Part shown: piece by piece, positions 42,862 through 51,238 of the stretch
Layout: the number at the start of each line of letters is the position of its first letter
Position numbering within the stretch: the stretch's first letter is position 1
From: Lacinutrix sp. Bg11-31
Lineage (GTDB): Bacteria; Bacteroidota; Bacteroidia; Flavobacteriales; Flavobacteriaceae
Length of the DNA: 64,000 bases
Direction: 5' to 3'
NCBI RefSeq assembly: GCF_002831665.1
Contig: NZ_CP025118.1
Span: forward strand, 3,100,001 to 3,164,000
Position numbers and translations under genes: made by a program
Notes under the pieces: generated by a model
Seen by the model: the letters and a program-made list of their open reading frames with translations, nothing else
What the model was told of the DNA's origin: nothing
Databases searched by the model: none

Positions 42862-42908
42862 TAAAGATAGCTTGAATAATTGGTTTAAAAAATACGTAGA
42901 ACTACGTA
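42862..42908 (-). promoter_or_regulatory. Promoter/operator of unit C
   Basis: TACGTAGTTCTACGTA at 42893-42908. 23 bp further on is TATCTTTA (42862-42869). Confidence 0.55.
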
Positions 42909-43055
42909 TTTTTTTTGACTCTATATTTTGCTAATAAAGCCTTGAGAGTATTGCTATTGTTATATTATTTAGGTTTTAGTAAAAACAAAGCGCTTTTTAA
43001 TAACGATTTTTTTTTTGAATTCAAAACGCTAGAATCCTAATTTTAAGAAATATAA

Positions 43056-43688
43056 TTAGAATAAATCCTTATTCAAGTTAGCCCAAAGCATTAGCGCATT
43101 ATGAGATTTCTGAAGCTTTAATTTCTTTACAGTATTACTTCTATGCTTTTCTATTGTTCTTATTGAGCTTTGTAATGTGTTAGAGATTTCTTGATTGGAT
43201 TTGTTTTTAGATAATAACTTCACAATTTTCAACTCCGTTTTAGTCAATAAATCTTTAATATGTGCATTAGAGTATTTTATTTTAGAGTTTAAATAAGACG
43301 CTATTTCTTCACTAAAATATTTTTCGTTTTTTATTACATGTCCAATGCATATTTCAATTTCTTCAATTGCGAATTCTTTTAAAATATAACCATAGACATT
43401 AAATGCTCTAGCTTTATCAAAAAGTTCTTCCTCGTTATCGAAAGTAATTAAAATCACTTTAGTTCTTAACTCGTGTTTTTGGCATTGTTCTGCAACATCT
43501 AAGCCTGTTAAATACGGCATTCTTATATCGAGAACAGCAATGTCTGGCTTGTGTTTAATAATAAGGTTGTAAGCCGCTTGGCCATCTTCGGCTTTGCCTA
43601 AAATATTGTATCCTTTGGATGATAAAAAATCACTTAAACCACGCAACATTAATGGATGATCGTCTGCAATGACAATGGAGGTACTCAT
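43056..43688 (-). CDS. LuxR/NarL-family response regulator
   Basis: 210 residues. The receiver has the acidic pair DD at 9-10, Asp54 in AVLDIRMPYL, and Lys in YILKEFA. The C-terminal LuxR HTH (about 143-205) has LTKTELKIVKLLSKNKSNQE and RTIEKHRSNTVKKLKL. LuxR dimers bind inverted repeats, so the palindromes in the adjacent tandem units are candidate sites. Last gene of the PKD-CHAT-protease group (29 bp after the retropepsin gene). No histidine kinase is in the operon. Confidence 0.92.
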   Translation of the reverse strand: MSTSIVIADDHPLMLRGLSDFLSSKGYNILGKAEDGQAAYNLIIKHKPDIAVLDIRMPYLTGLDVAEQCQKHELRTKVILITFDNEEELFDKARAFNVYGYILKEFAIEEIEICIGHVIKNEKYFSEEIASYLNSKIKYSNAHIKDLLTKTELKIVKLLSKNKSNQEISNTLQSSIRTIEKHRSNTVKKLKLQKSHNALMLWANLNKDLF

Positions 43689-43717
43689 ATTTTAAGGAAA
43701 TTTTTTGGTGAAAACTA

Positions 43718-44170
43718 CTACTTTATAACGTTTTTTAAATATAGGTATTTCTTATTATAATCTATAATTGCTTTTCCTTTTTTTAAGACGTCTGCACCAA
43801 TAATGCCATTTACTGGTTTTGCATTGTGCATGGTTAGCGCTGTGTTTACATGTGTTAAATCGAAAAGCACTAAAGTAACATTAGAACTTTTCCAATTACC
43901 TATTTTAATGGTGTTTTTTGATGCTGTTTGGGTTAGCATATCTATTGCGCCAGCTCCAGCTGCCTTTATATTTGATGGTTTAGCATTAAGTTTAAATAGT
44001 GTAACATCTTCAAAACCAATACAACTGTTAGAAGCTCCTGTGTCTAAGATAAATAAACCTTTTACACCATTAATTGTAGCTTTTACTTCAAAATGGTTGG
44101 TTTTTGTAAGCCTTAATTTTACCTTTTTATATTCTTTTTTGAGGAGAAATTCCCAAAGTGCGTTTTCCAT
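43718..44170 (-). CDS. Retropepsin-like aspartic protease
   Basis: 150 residues. The catalytic motif DTGAS is at 43-47 in LFILDTGASNSCIGF. The hydrophobic flap-like segment and the second conserved VNGIIGADVLKKGKAIIDY near 117-135 fit the single-domain retropepsin/gag-asp family, which acts as a homodimer. There is no signal peptide. The gene overlaps the CHAT gene by 44 bp, so the two are translationally coupled and the proteases probably act together. Confidence 0.85.
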   Translation of the reverse strand: MENALWEFLLKKEYKKVKLRLTKTNHFEVKATINGVKGLFILDTGASNSCIGFEDVTLFKLNAKPSNIKAAGAGAIDMLTQTASKNTIKIGNWKSSNVTLVLFDLTHVNTALTMHNAKPVNGIIGADVLKKGKAIIDYNKKYLYLKNVIK

Positions 44171-46736
44171 TTTTTTGTTTAAATAACCACAGTAAAAGTA
44201 GTATAATTACAAGCGAAACACCAATAAACAGGCCTAAATTATTACTTTCTTTAATTTTATCAAAACTGCCATAAAGCGTAAACGCACTCCAATAATAAGG
44301 CGATTTTTTTAAGTTTTTAATATCTCCATTATTTAAATAATCTAGTTTAGATTGTTGATTTGCATAGCTTATAGATTTACTGTCATCTAATCGTTTATAA
44401 AACAAAGTCATGATTTGTGAAGTTGATAAATCGCTAATTTGCCAAAGTGAATACAATACTTTTTTTGCTCCAGCATATTGAAAACCTCTAGCAATACTAA
44501 GAGCTCCTTCACCACGTTTTATTTCTCCAACACCAGTTTCGCAAGCACTCAAGACTACTAGTTCTGGATTAAGATCGATACTGTACAACTCATTAGTAGA
44601 TATGGGTTCGTCTATAAAAGCTATTTGTGCTGGCTTAAAAAAATCACCACTTGTTCCATGTGTAGATAAATGTAAAATAGAATAGTTTTTAGCTTCACTT
44701 AGAAAACGAGATTTTGTTGCATCAGTATTCATTAATAGTGTTGTCTCTATTTCTTTTTCAAGATTTTCTGCTTCAACTATAGAATAAGCTAACTCTTGAG
44801 AAGTGCCTTTAAATACAGGAAAAACACCTAAAATGCGTTGTTCTTTTTTTGTTGAGGTATCCTTTAAGTATAAAGAAACATTAGAGTTAAAAACCGCTAC
44901 ATGAGATTTTACAAAAAACGGCATATTCTCGAACGTTTTACTTTCGGTTTTAGTAGTTAAAAGCGCATCAAAAGGAATAAAATTTAAAAAGCCATCTGGA
45001 ATAATGATGAGGTTCTTTTTGTCTTTTACTTCATCTAACTTTAATAAATTATAAAGCAAATGTGCATCTTTAGTAAATTTTGAAATATTATTGTTTATAG
45101 CCGATGGACTATCAAAGTACTTAATAAAGTTTTTTATAGTTTGAGTGTTTGTTTCATTTAAAGAAATTTTATTAAATGCAGTTGTTTTATCTGAAACAAT
45201 AATTTGATAAATCGCATTTTTACCATAAAAGTAATTTACTAATGTTGCTTGATCTGTTTGTAGTTTAGAGTTAAGTTTTGAGATGTTTAAAGAGCTTTCA
45301 GGAGTAATAGGATAACTAGTTTCAATTTTAGTTTTCAGCTTTTTTAATTCAATGTTTATTGAAGAAAGTTTTTCTCTAAGCTTAAGTTTTTGCGTTTCAT
45401 TAAAATTAGAATAAGGAGTTCTTATTAATTTATTGGTGAGCTGTTCTTGTGTTTTTAAAAGTGTTTGTTGCGTTATTAAAAGTGTATCGTTTGGATGGAT
45501 TTTTAATAATTCTTTTTTACCAACCATTTCTTTTAAAATGGAAGCCTTATAACGCTCGGAAAGTTGAAGAGCTTCTAATGTGTATTTAGAATCGTTACTC
45601 GTGTTTTGCAAATAATGTAGTATGTCTAAGCTTTTTTCGCTTCGTTTCCTCTTTTCACTCAATAAAATTAGTTTCCCTTCTTGAGCTGTTACATTTTGAG
45701 TAAGCAAATCGCTAACATAGAAACTTAAGTTGTAATACGCGATTGTCTTTTTTGGATCGGTTTGTATTTCAGCAAATAAATCGAAAATTCCAATAAACGC
45801 ATTATCTGGATACAAGTCTGTTTCAACTGGAAATACGTTAGAGTCGTAATTAATAAGTAGCGTTTTTAAGGCTGTTTTTAAGTTTTTTTCAGCTTCTTTG
45901 GGTTGTTCAAGTAATAAGTTAAGCTGTGCTTCGGCAATATAAATTTTAGACAAATTATTAGCTGAAGACAGTTTATTGGTTTTTAACGATTTTAAATTTT
46001 TAAAAATCTTTAATGCTAAGGTGTAGTCTTTTTTCTGAAAAGCTATTTCGTAAGCTAATTCTAGTTCCTCTATAGATTGTGTTTTAGGGTTAAGAACAAT
46101 ACCACCATTATCTGTAAATCTTACTTTTTTATTTAGCCTTATCTCGCTTCTTGATTTTATATATTTTAGTTTGCTTTTTTGTTGTGTATTAGCCTGTTTT
46201 GTATTGAGCTCGTAATTAGCAATATCGATGGCTAGTTGGTGTCTACCAATAGTTTGGTATAAGCGCGATAAATTTATAGAACCAGCAACACGTTGCGTAT
46301 TGTTTTTGTCTTTTTCTGCAATAGAAATGTACGTTTTTATAATGTTTTCGGCAGCTGTATAATCGCCAATTTTATTGTAAAGTACACCTAAAGGGATTAA
46401 ACAAAAATCAATAATATTAAACTGGTAAACGGAAGCTACTTTTTTATTATAAAGTTGCCAGGCTTTTTCATAGCTTTTTATGGCTTGCGTATTCTTATTT
46501 ACTGCTTTTAAATAATGCGCTTTATTAGCTAATAAGTTTACAAACGCGTAATAATCGTCGGTTGTAGAAAGCTGGGCTTCAAATATTATAATAGCGTTGT
46601 TTAACGTATTTAGTGCTTCAGCAGATTTTATGTTGTTAAAAACATCTGTAGCCTCATAAATTCTATCCTCTAAACTATTCTGCGAAAAAACACTTCCAAA
46701 GCATAGAAAACAGAGAACGAGTAAGTGGTTTTTCAT
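44127..46736 (-). CDS. TPR-CHAT domain protease, membrane-anchored
   Basis: 869 residues. Signal peptide (ends FSQ), then TPR-type helical repeats over about 25-400, a helical coiled section, and the CHAT domain at about 565-830. The caspase-like dyad is visible: His693 in LHLSTHGTSG and Cys732 in LSACETGVGEI. One TM helix near 834-853 follows, with a short basic tail. Because of the signal peptide the protease should face the periplasm. CHAT proteases cut specific partners upon activation, and some act in immunity or cell death. The partner is not identified; candidates are the PKD protein and the TPR anti-sigma-like protein. Confidence 0.92.
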   Translation of the reverse strand: MKNHLLVLCFLCFGSVFSQNSLEDRIYEATDVFNNIKSAEALNTLNNAIIIFEAQLSTTDDYYAFVNLLANKAHYLKAVNKNTQAIKSYEKAWQLYNKKVASVYQFNIIDFCLIPLGVLYNKIGDYTAAENIIKTYISIAEKDKNNTQRVAGSINLSRLYQTIGRHQLAIDIANYELNTKQANTQQKSKLKYIKSRSEIRLNKKVRFTDNGGIVLNPKTQSIEELELAYEIAFQKKDYTLALKIFKNLKSLKTNKLSSANNLSKIYIAEAQLNLLLEQPKEAEKNLKTALKTLLINYDSNVFPVETDLYPDNAFIGIFDLFAEIQTDPKKTIAYYNLSFYVSDLLTQNVTAQEGKLILLSEKRKRSEKSLDILHYLQNTSNDSKYTLEALQLSERYKASILKEMVGKKELLKIHPNDTLLITQQTLLKTQEQLTNKLIRTPYSNFNETQKLKLREKLSSINIELKKLKTKIETSYPITPESSLNISKLNSKLQTDQATLVNYFYGKNAIYQIIVSDKTTAFNKISLNETNTQTIKNFIKYFDSPSAINNNISKFTKDAHLLYNLLKLDEVKDKKNLIIIPDGFLNFIPFDALLTTKTESKTFENMPFFVKSHVAVFNSNVSLYLKDTSTKKEQRILGVFPVFKGTSQELAYSIVEAENLEKEIETTLLMNTDATKSRFLSEAKNYSILHLSTHGTSGDFFKPAQIAFIDEPISTNELYSIDLNPELVVLSACETGVGEIKRGEGALSIARGFQYAGAKKVLYSLWQISDLSTSQIMTLFYKRLDDSKSISYANQQSKLDYLNNGDIKNLKKSPYYWSAFTLYGSFDKIKESNNLGLFIGVSLVIILLLLWLFKQKNGKRTLGISPQKRI

Positions 46737-46799
46737 ATTAAAAAATTATAAGAAACTATTAAAATAACACAAGAGTGAGTTGCTAAAAGGCGCTTAGCG

Positions 46800-48758
46800 T
46801 CAGAATTTCCAGATGGCGTAAAATTGCATGTAGTTGTAGTTTTCTTTAAAGTTTAAAACGTATCGCGCACCAACGCTAGGACCAATTCTTGCAAAACCAG
46901 CAGTTGCTTCTATAAGAAAACCGGTTCTAAAATTTGTGAAAGTTTTTTTTGTATTGCTTGACGTATTACTAATTGTAGAATAAGGACCAGAAGCAGTGCT
47001 ATTAATACTTTCTGCTTGCTCTATCGTTACGCTTTCTGTACTCTTTTCGTTTAAAGAAATCATACCTTGTAAACCTGCGCCTAAACCAATATAATTATTA
47101 ATATTATATCTCGCTAAAACTGGAAGTTCCCAATCTATGTTTTCAAAAGCTGTTGTTGTGGTGGTTCTTTCTAATATTAATCCTGCAGCAGTATCTTCTT
47201 CTCTCACTTGTATGTTAGTATTACCAGTAAAGTTGTGAAAGCTATTTAATAGCTCCACTTGCCAATACCATTTGTAGGATTTGTAAGGTGAAATTGTAGC
47301 ACCCACAAAATAACTCTTAGAATCTTCAAGGTTGCTAAACGAATTATATCCAGATTTTGCGCCAATAGAAATACCAGGTAAAAATCGTGTGGTAGAGTAG
47401 TTGGTAATTATAGGTTCGTTTTTATCGAAAATAATAGCCGTTTTAGATTTTGTTTTTTGTTTATGAAAATCTTTCCCAAACTTTAAACTGTATTTTACAA
47501 AGCCTTGAGTAGAATCGTAATCCTTTACGTTTTTTTGTTCGCTTCCAGGTAAGTAGATGTTTTTGAAAGTAAAAATAGCTTGCTTGTCTGTATAAGTAGT
47601 GTCTAAACAGCTGTAATTGACTTCCGTTTTAGGGCAAATTTTAACCTTTGGATACATGTCTTCTACACGAATGGTAGATTTATCGAACATGTCTGGAATA
47701 TCTGTTTCTAAACGAATAGTACTAGCAGGACCTTCTCCATTATTTTGGAATCTAATTTTAAATTTTGGTCTTTTAAAACGAACTAATCTATAGTTTAAAA
47801 ACGTAGAATTAGAAGACATTTTATTAGGATCGTGTGAGGTTACAATCTCCATTTCCATGTCTTTTACTTTATGCGTTTTATAATTATTATCTGGAATATA
47901 AATACTTCTAACCGAAATTATTGCACTTGTATCCTTTAGCATTTCTGGAGTTGTTTTAAAGGTGTAGAAAATATTGCGTTCTTCGTTGGGTTTCATATCC
48001 TCAAAAGCAATAGTGCTTGATTTTTTATAAGTTGCTTTAGTTTCCATAAGCGTAAGTTCAAGATCTTCCTTTTCTGTAGAATCTTTAAAACGTGCGCGAA
48101 GTAAATTTATTTCGCTTTTAGACGAGGCATAAAAACTACGTTCATCATCAACGTCGTGCGTAAAAACAAGATCTTCACTTTCTATTTGTCTTTCGTTATT
48201 ATAAAGTCTAGTATCTGCTAATTCAAAATTGTCTGCTTTATACTTTTGTTCGTTAAAGTAAAGATGAAGTGTTCCGCTAGTAGCATAATCTTTATAGTTT
48301 TTATAACTCATCACTACAACCATTTCTTCATTTGGCATTGGTTCTCTGTTTCGAACAAGAGAAAGGTCGTCTACCATAGATACAGAGGCTTCTGCAGAGT
48401 CGTTAACATTGTCAACTTTAATTTTTTTAGGTCTAGATGTTGGTGGTTTCCCGTTATCGTAAACATTCGTTGCCCAATATTTAACTTCGTACTCACCTTC
48501 TTTTTTGTATTGTTTTGTAGGTGTTTCTTCTTTACTATAGTCACCATCGCCTAGTTCCCAAAAGTGCTTGTAGAATGCTGTTGGAGCTCCTGCTATTTGA
48601 GTTAATGGAGGTGTTTTTGGTGTAAATTTCACATTGCTACCATCTTTGCTATAGGTAATTTTAGCAACTCTTCTAGTAGTGTCTACTACTTGAGAATCTT
48701 GACTTAAGGCATTTTGTGAGATGAAAATTAGAATAAAAAGGAAAGTTATGTTTTTCAT
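46800..48758 (-). CDS. PKD-domain protein with outer-membrane beta-barrel
   Basis: 652 residues. Signal peptide, then a PKD-like domain (about 30-115; AFYKHFWELGDGDYSKEETPTKQYKKEGEYEVKYW contains the DGDxS and YxxxGxYxV pattern), two or more beta-sandwich regions, and a C-terminal porin-like barrel (about 455-652) ending in aromatic YAIWKF. The barrel puts the PKD part at the cell surface or in the periplasm. First gene of the operon leading to CHAT, retropepsin and LuxR. The gap to CHAT is 63 bp. Confidence 0.8.
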   Translation of the reverse strand: MKNITFLFILIFISQNALSQDSQVVDTTRRVAKITYSKDGSNVKFTPKTPPLTQIAGAPTAFYKHFWELGDGDYSKEETPTKQYKKEGEYEVKYWATNVYDNGKPPTSRPKKIKVDNVNDSAEASVSMVDDLSLVRNREPMPNEEMVVVMSYKNYKDYATSGTLHLYFNEQKYKADNFELADTRLYNNERQIESEDLVFTHDVDDERSFYASSKSEINLLRARFKDSTEKEDLELTLMETKATYKKSSTIAFEDMKPNEERNIFYTFKTTPEMLKDTSAIISVRSIYIPDNNYKTHKVKDMEMEIVTSHDPNKMSSNSTFLNYRLVRFKRPKFKIRFQNNGEGPASTIRLETDIPDMFDKSTIRVEDMYPKVKICPKTEVNYSCLDTTYTDKQAIFTFKNIYLPGSEQKNVKDYDSTQGFVKYSLKFGKDFHKQKTKSKTAIIFDKNEPIITNYSTTRFLPGISIGAKSGYNSFSNLEDSKSYFVGATISPYKSYKWYWQVELLNSFHNFTGNTNIQVREEDTAAGLILERTTTTTAFENIDWELPVLARYNINNYIGLGAGLQGMISLNEKSTESVTIEQAESINSTASGPYSTISNTSSNTKKTFTNFRTGFLIEATAGFARIGPSVGARYVLNFKENYNYMQFYAIWKF

Positions 48759-48900
48759 AATAGCGTTAGTTAGATTTTAAATATACAAAAACTGAATTTT
48801 TAATTACTAATAACGAAGTTAATTCAAAATCAATTATTTTTTTAAGAGCATTCTACTACTTGTTGTTTTAGGCTTATTAACTGTGGAATCCGTTTTATGA

Positions 48901-48936
48901 AAAAAAAAAAGAGACTGTTTTTACAACAGCCTCTTT
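48901..48936 (-). terminator. Terminator of the gene at 48955
   Basis: AAAGAG-A-CTGTT arm with AACAG-C-CTCTTT arm, T-run on the minus strand. Confidence 0.75.
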
Positions 48937-48954
48937 GTAAGTAGGAATCAATAG

Positions 48955-49938
48955 TTATGGTAGCGCATTAATTAATGCAGTTAAAGCAGCTTCAGTTCCA
49001 TTTGTAGTTTCACCTAAGGTGAAAGTAATAATATCGTTATCTACAATAGTTACTGGTTTGATAGCATATTTCCAATCTCCATCTTCAACACTAACAAATA
49101 TTAAATGACATTCTAAACCAATTGGTATTTGTCCATAATGTTCACTAAATAAGTTAAGTGTTCCATCGTAAGTATCTAATTGTGCTAAGCCACTATCTTC
49201 ACCATCGTAAGATAAATAGACAGCACTATTCTCGTAATTATAACCAACTGGTGCTTGTACTTTAATTTGTGTTTTTGGTCTTGGATCGCTATAAAAACGG
49301 TCTATGTTACTCCATCCAAACCCATCTAAAATAGAGTAATAATCTGCTCCTTCTGCAAATACTCCGCCTTGTCCTGTGGCATCGTCCACTTCATCCCAAG
49401 TTAAAGTATCGTCTTCTGCAATTTCTCCTTCCCAAAGTGTCATTGCAGGATCTGTTCCTCCAGTTAAACTTCCAGGTACAACTAATTGATAATTACAGTT
49501 TGTGCCAAGTGCTACACCATTTTGTGTTGCTTCTACAAAAAATTCACCACCAGAAATTAATAAGGCTTTGTCTCCATTTGGCATTTCTCCCATTGTAGGT
49601 TTGTTTGTAGACAACATGCTTCCTTTTTCGAATAACTCTACATATTCTAAATCTATAGTTCCTGTTACAGCATTTCCATTTAGAGTTAAACAATTAGTAT
49701 TTATATTTATTTGAACTCCATTTTCTGATGTTAATGTAATATTTCCATCACTTCCATCAAACTGAAACGTTTGTTTGTGGTTGGCTAAAGCTAGATTTTT
49801 TACGCTTTGAAATTCTGATGCGGTTGGTGGTGTTTTAGCTTGCGATTCCATATCCACATCTTCACTAGGATCACAACTTGTAAATAAAGATAGTGTTGTA
49901 ATAAATAAACTTGCAAATACTGTTTTTGAATTTTTCAT
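48955..49938 (-). CDS. Exported lipoprotein, unknown function
   Basis: 327 residues with lipobox LSLFTSC (Cys22). The N-terminal domain has TLTSENGVQININTNCL...GTIDLEYVELFEKGSML, a beta-sandwich resembling ZU5-like or carboxypeptidase-regulatory-like domains of Bacteroidetes surface proteins. A second beta-rich domain begins near 195. Function not recognised. Its upstream region has the motif GGGTAACAA-N16-ATATAA, also found before the next gene up. Confidence 0.7.
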   Translation of the reverse strand: MKNSKTVFASLFITTLSLFTSCDPSEDVDMESQAKTPPTASEFQSVKNLALANHKQTFQFDGSDGNITLTSENGVQININTNCLTLNGNAVTGTIDLEYVELFEKGSMLSTNKPTMGEMPNGDKALLISGGEFFVEATQNGVALGTNCNYQLVVPGSLTGGTDPAMTLWEGEIAEDDTLTWDEVDDATGQGGVFAEGADYYSILDGFGWSNIDRFYSDPRPKTQIKVQAPVGYNYENSAVYLSYDGEDSGLAQLDTYDGTLNLFSEHYGQIPIGLECHLIFVSVEDGDWKYAIKPVTIVDNDIITFTLGETTNGTEAALTALINALP

Positions 49939-49966
49939 AATTTCTATTGTTTTAATTGTTATACAT

Positions 49967-49999
49967 CTTTATATAAATAAGGTAACAGTTTTGTTACCC
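49967..49999 (-). promoter_or_regulatory. Candidate ECF-type promoter (lipoprotein gene)
   Basis: Minus strand: GGGTAACAA (49991-49999), exactly 16 bp, then ATATAAAG (49967-49974). The start codon is about 29 bp on. GTAAC-type -35 sequences are common for ECF sigma factors. The -35 box also forms one arm of the inverted repeat GGTAAC/GTTACC (49981-49998). Confidence 0.5.
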
Positions 50000-50010
50000 A
50001 GTTTATATAA

Positions 50011-50499
50011 TTATTTTTTGTTTTCTATTATTATGTAAGACACTATGTCTCCTTTTGTTACTAAGTGCATCATCTTTTTAGCAGAGAATTCATTATAACT
50101 AAAACCTTTAGCATAACCTCTTTCGCTTTTTACTTCCCAGAAATACATTCTGTTAGATTTAGATTGCATTTCGCTTTTTAATACAAAATAGTTTGTAATT
50201 TTCTGCTCTAATACTACAGCACCTTGCCCAACCATATTAGCTCTTCTTTTAGCATCGAATAAAGTTGCTGCAGTTCCAGAAAAATCTCCTGTTGTTGTTT
50301 TTACTGTCCAATCGAAAATTTCTACTATTTCGTCTTTTGCAATTTCTACACCTGTTTTAGTGTTTAAGTTCATTTCTAAATTTGTAGCGTTGACGTTTAA
50401 AAAACTTAATACTACTGTTGCGATAATTAAAATTGAATTTTTACTCACGCCAATTTTATTGTTGATTGCGTGTTCGTGATTTTTCTTTGAAAAGTTCAT
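50011..50499 (-). CDS. Exported protein of unknown function
   Basis: 162 residues. The N-terminal ~19 residues are polar (MNFSKKNHEHAINNKIG), followed by a signal-peptide-like stretch (SILIIATVVLSFLNVNAT). The mature part is beta-rich with no recognised family (WTVKTTTGDFSGTAATLFDAKRRANMVGQGAVVLEQ). Probably exported. Shares the promoter motif described with its neighbour. Confidence 0.6.
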   Translation of the reverse strand: MNFSKKNHEHAINNKIGVSKNSILIIATVVLSFLNVNATNLEMNLNTKTGVEIAKDEIVEIFDWTVKTTTGDFSGTAATLFDAKRRANMVGQGAVVLEQKITNYFVLKSEMQSKSNRMYFWEVKSERGYAKGFSYNEFSAKKMMHLVTKGDIVSYIIIENKK

Positions 50500-50563
50500 A
50501 ATTTCTAAATGTTTATTGTTTAATAATTTTGTTTAAGTATTATTGGCGTTTTGCCTTTTACAA

Positions 50564-50596
50564 CCTTATATCAAAAGCATTTAAAAATTGTTACCC
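50564..50596 (-). promoter_or_regulatory. Candidate ECF-type promoter (gene at 50011)
   Basis: Minus strand: GGGTAACAA (50588-50596), exactly 16 bp, then ATATAAGG (50564-50571). Same -35, spacing and -10 core as at 49967-49999. It lies in the intergenic space next to the sigma factor gene. Confidence 0.5.
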
Positions 50597-50651
50597 TTAA
50601 TTTCTAAAGTTTTTTTAAATTCGTAGGAAACTAACCTATAAACAAGGGCTT

Positions 50652-51233
50652 ATGAGTGAAAAAAAAATTCACGAAGATCAAAAGTATGTAGAAGGCTTAC
50701 TAAATAATAACTCATTTATTATACAAGCCATTTACAATAAGTTTGTGCCTAAAGTGGTAAACTATATAAAACAAAATAGTGGAGACGCAGACCAAGCGCA
50801 AGACGTTATACAAGAAACCATAGTCACTATATATAATCAAGCAAAAGAAAAAGGATTACAGCTTACATGCCCTTTCGATGCTTACTTTTTTTTACTCTGT
50901 AAACGTAAGTGGTTAAACGCACTCAAAAAAAACAAGCATAAAGAGGTAACAATTAACGAAGACGTTTTATCTATAGATGACGACGCACAAGAACTAGCCT
51001 TTGAAACAGCGTTATTTGGTGAGAAACAAGCCTTGTTTAACGAGATGTTTCAAAAATTAGGCACAGCGTGTAAAGATTTAATAAAAGCAACCTTTAAAAT
51101 AAAATCTATGGAAGAAGTTGCTGCAAGTTTGGGTGTAAGTTATGCTTATGCTAGGAAAAAGAAGTCTTTATGCATTGGGCAATTAACAAAGTTGGTTCAA
51201 GAGTCGCCAAAATTTAATCAACTTAATTATTAA
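50652..51233 (+). CDS. RNA polymerase sigma-70 family (ECF) factor
   Basis: 193 residues. Region 2 spans about 15-85 with FIIQAIYNKFVPKVVNYIKQNSGDADQAQDVIQETIVTIY and FLLCKRKWLNALKKNKHK. Region 4 is near 125-180 with the HTH SMEEVAASLGVSYAYARKKKS. The two-domain structure without region 3 is that of ECF factors. The downstream gene, 5 bp away, is a membrane anti-sigma-like TPR protein. Possible targets are the two genes carrying GGGTAACAA-N16-ATATAA upstream, transcribed divergently. Confidence 0.9.
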   Translation: MSEKKIHEDQKYVEGLLNNNSFIIQAIYNKFVPKVVNYIKQNSGDADQAQDVIQETIVTIYNQAKEKGLQLTCPFDAYFFLLCKRKWLNALKKNKHKEVTINEDVLSIDDDAQELAFETALFGEKQALFNEMFQKLGTACKDLIKATFKIKSMEEVAASLGVSYAYARKKKSLCIGQLTKLVQESPKFNQLNY

Positions 51234-51238
51234 TTGAT

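Larger units (their letters stand above)
41953..43055. other. Intergenic block with three tandem regulatory units
   Basis: About 1.1 kb without a normal gene. It holds three units spaced 348 and 337 bp apart (features below). A hydrophobic minus-strand frame near 41966-42074 is out of frame with its only ATG and is not called. Between units, T-rich tracts and GAAxxxAAAACGCGA segments (near 42331 and 42686) recur, so the whole block may have arisen by duplication. Confidence 0.7.

Noticed and set aside
41545..43055. CRISPR-like array because of the regularly repeated segments
   Set aside because: Only three units, 340 bp apart, with internal promoter-like and terminator-like parts. There are no short uniform repeats and spacers and no cas genes.
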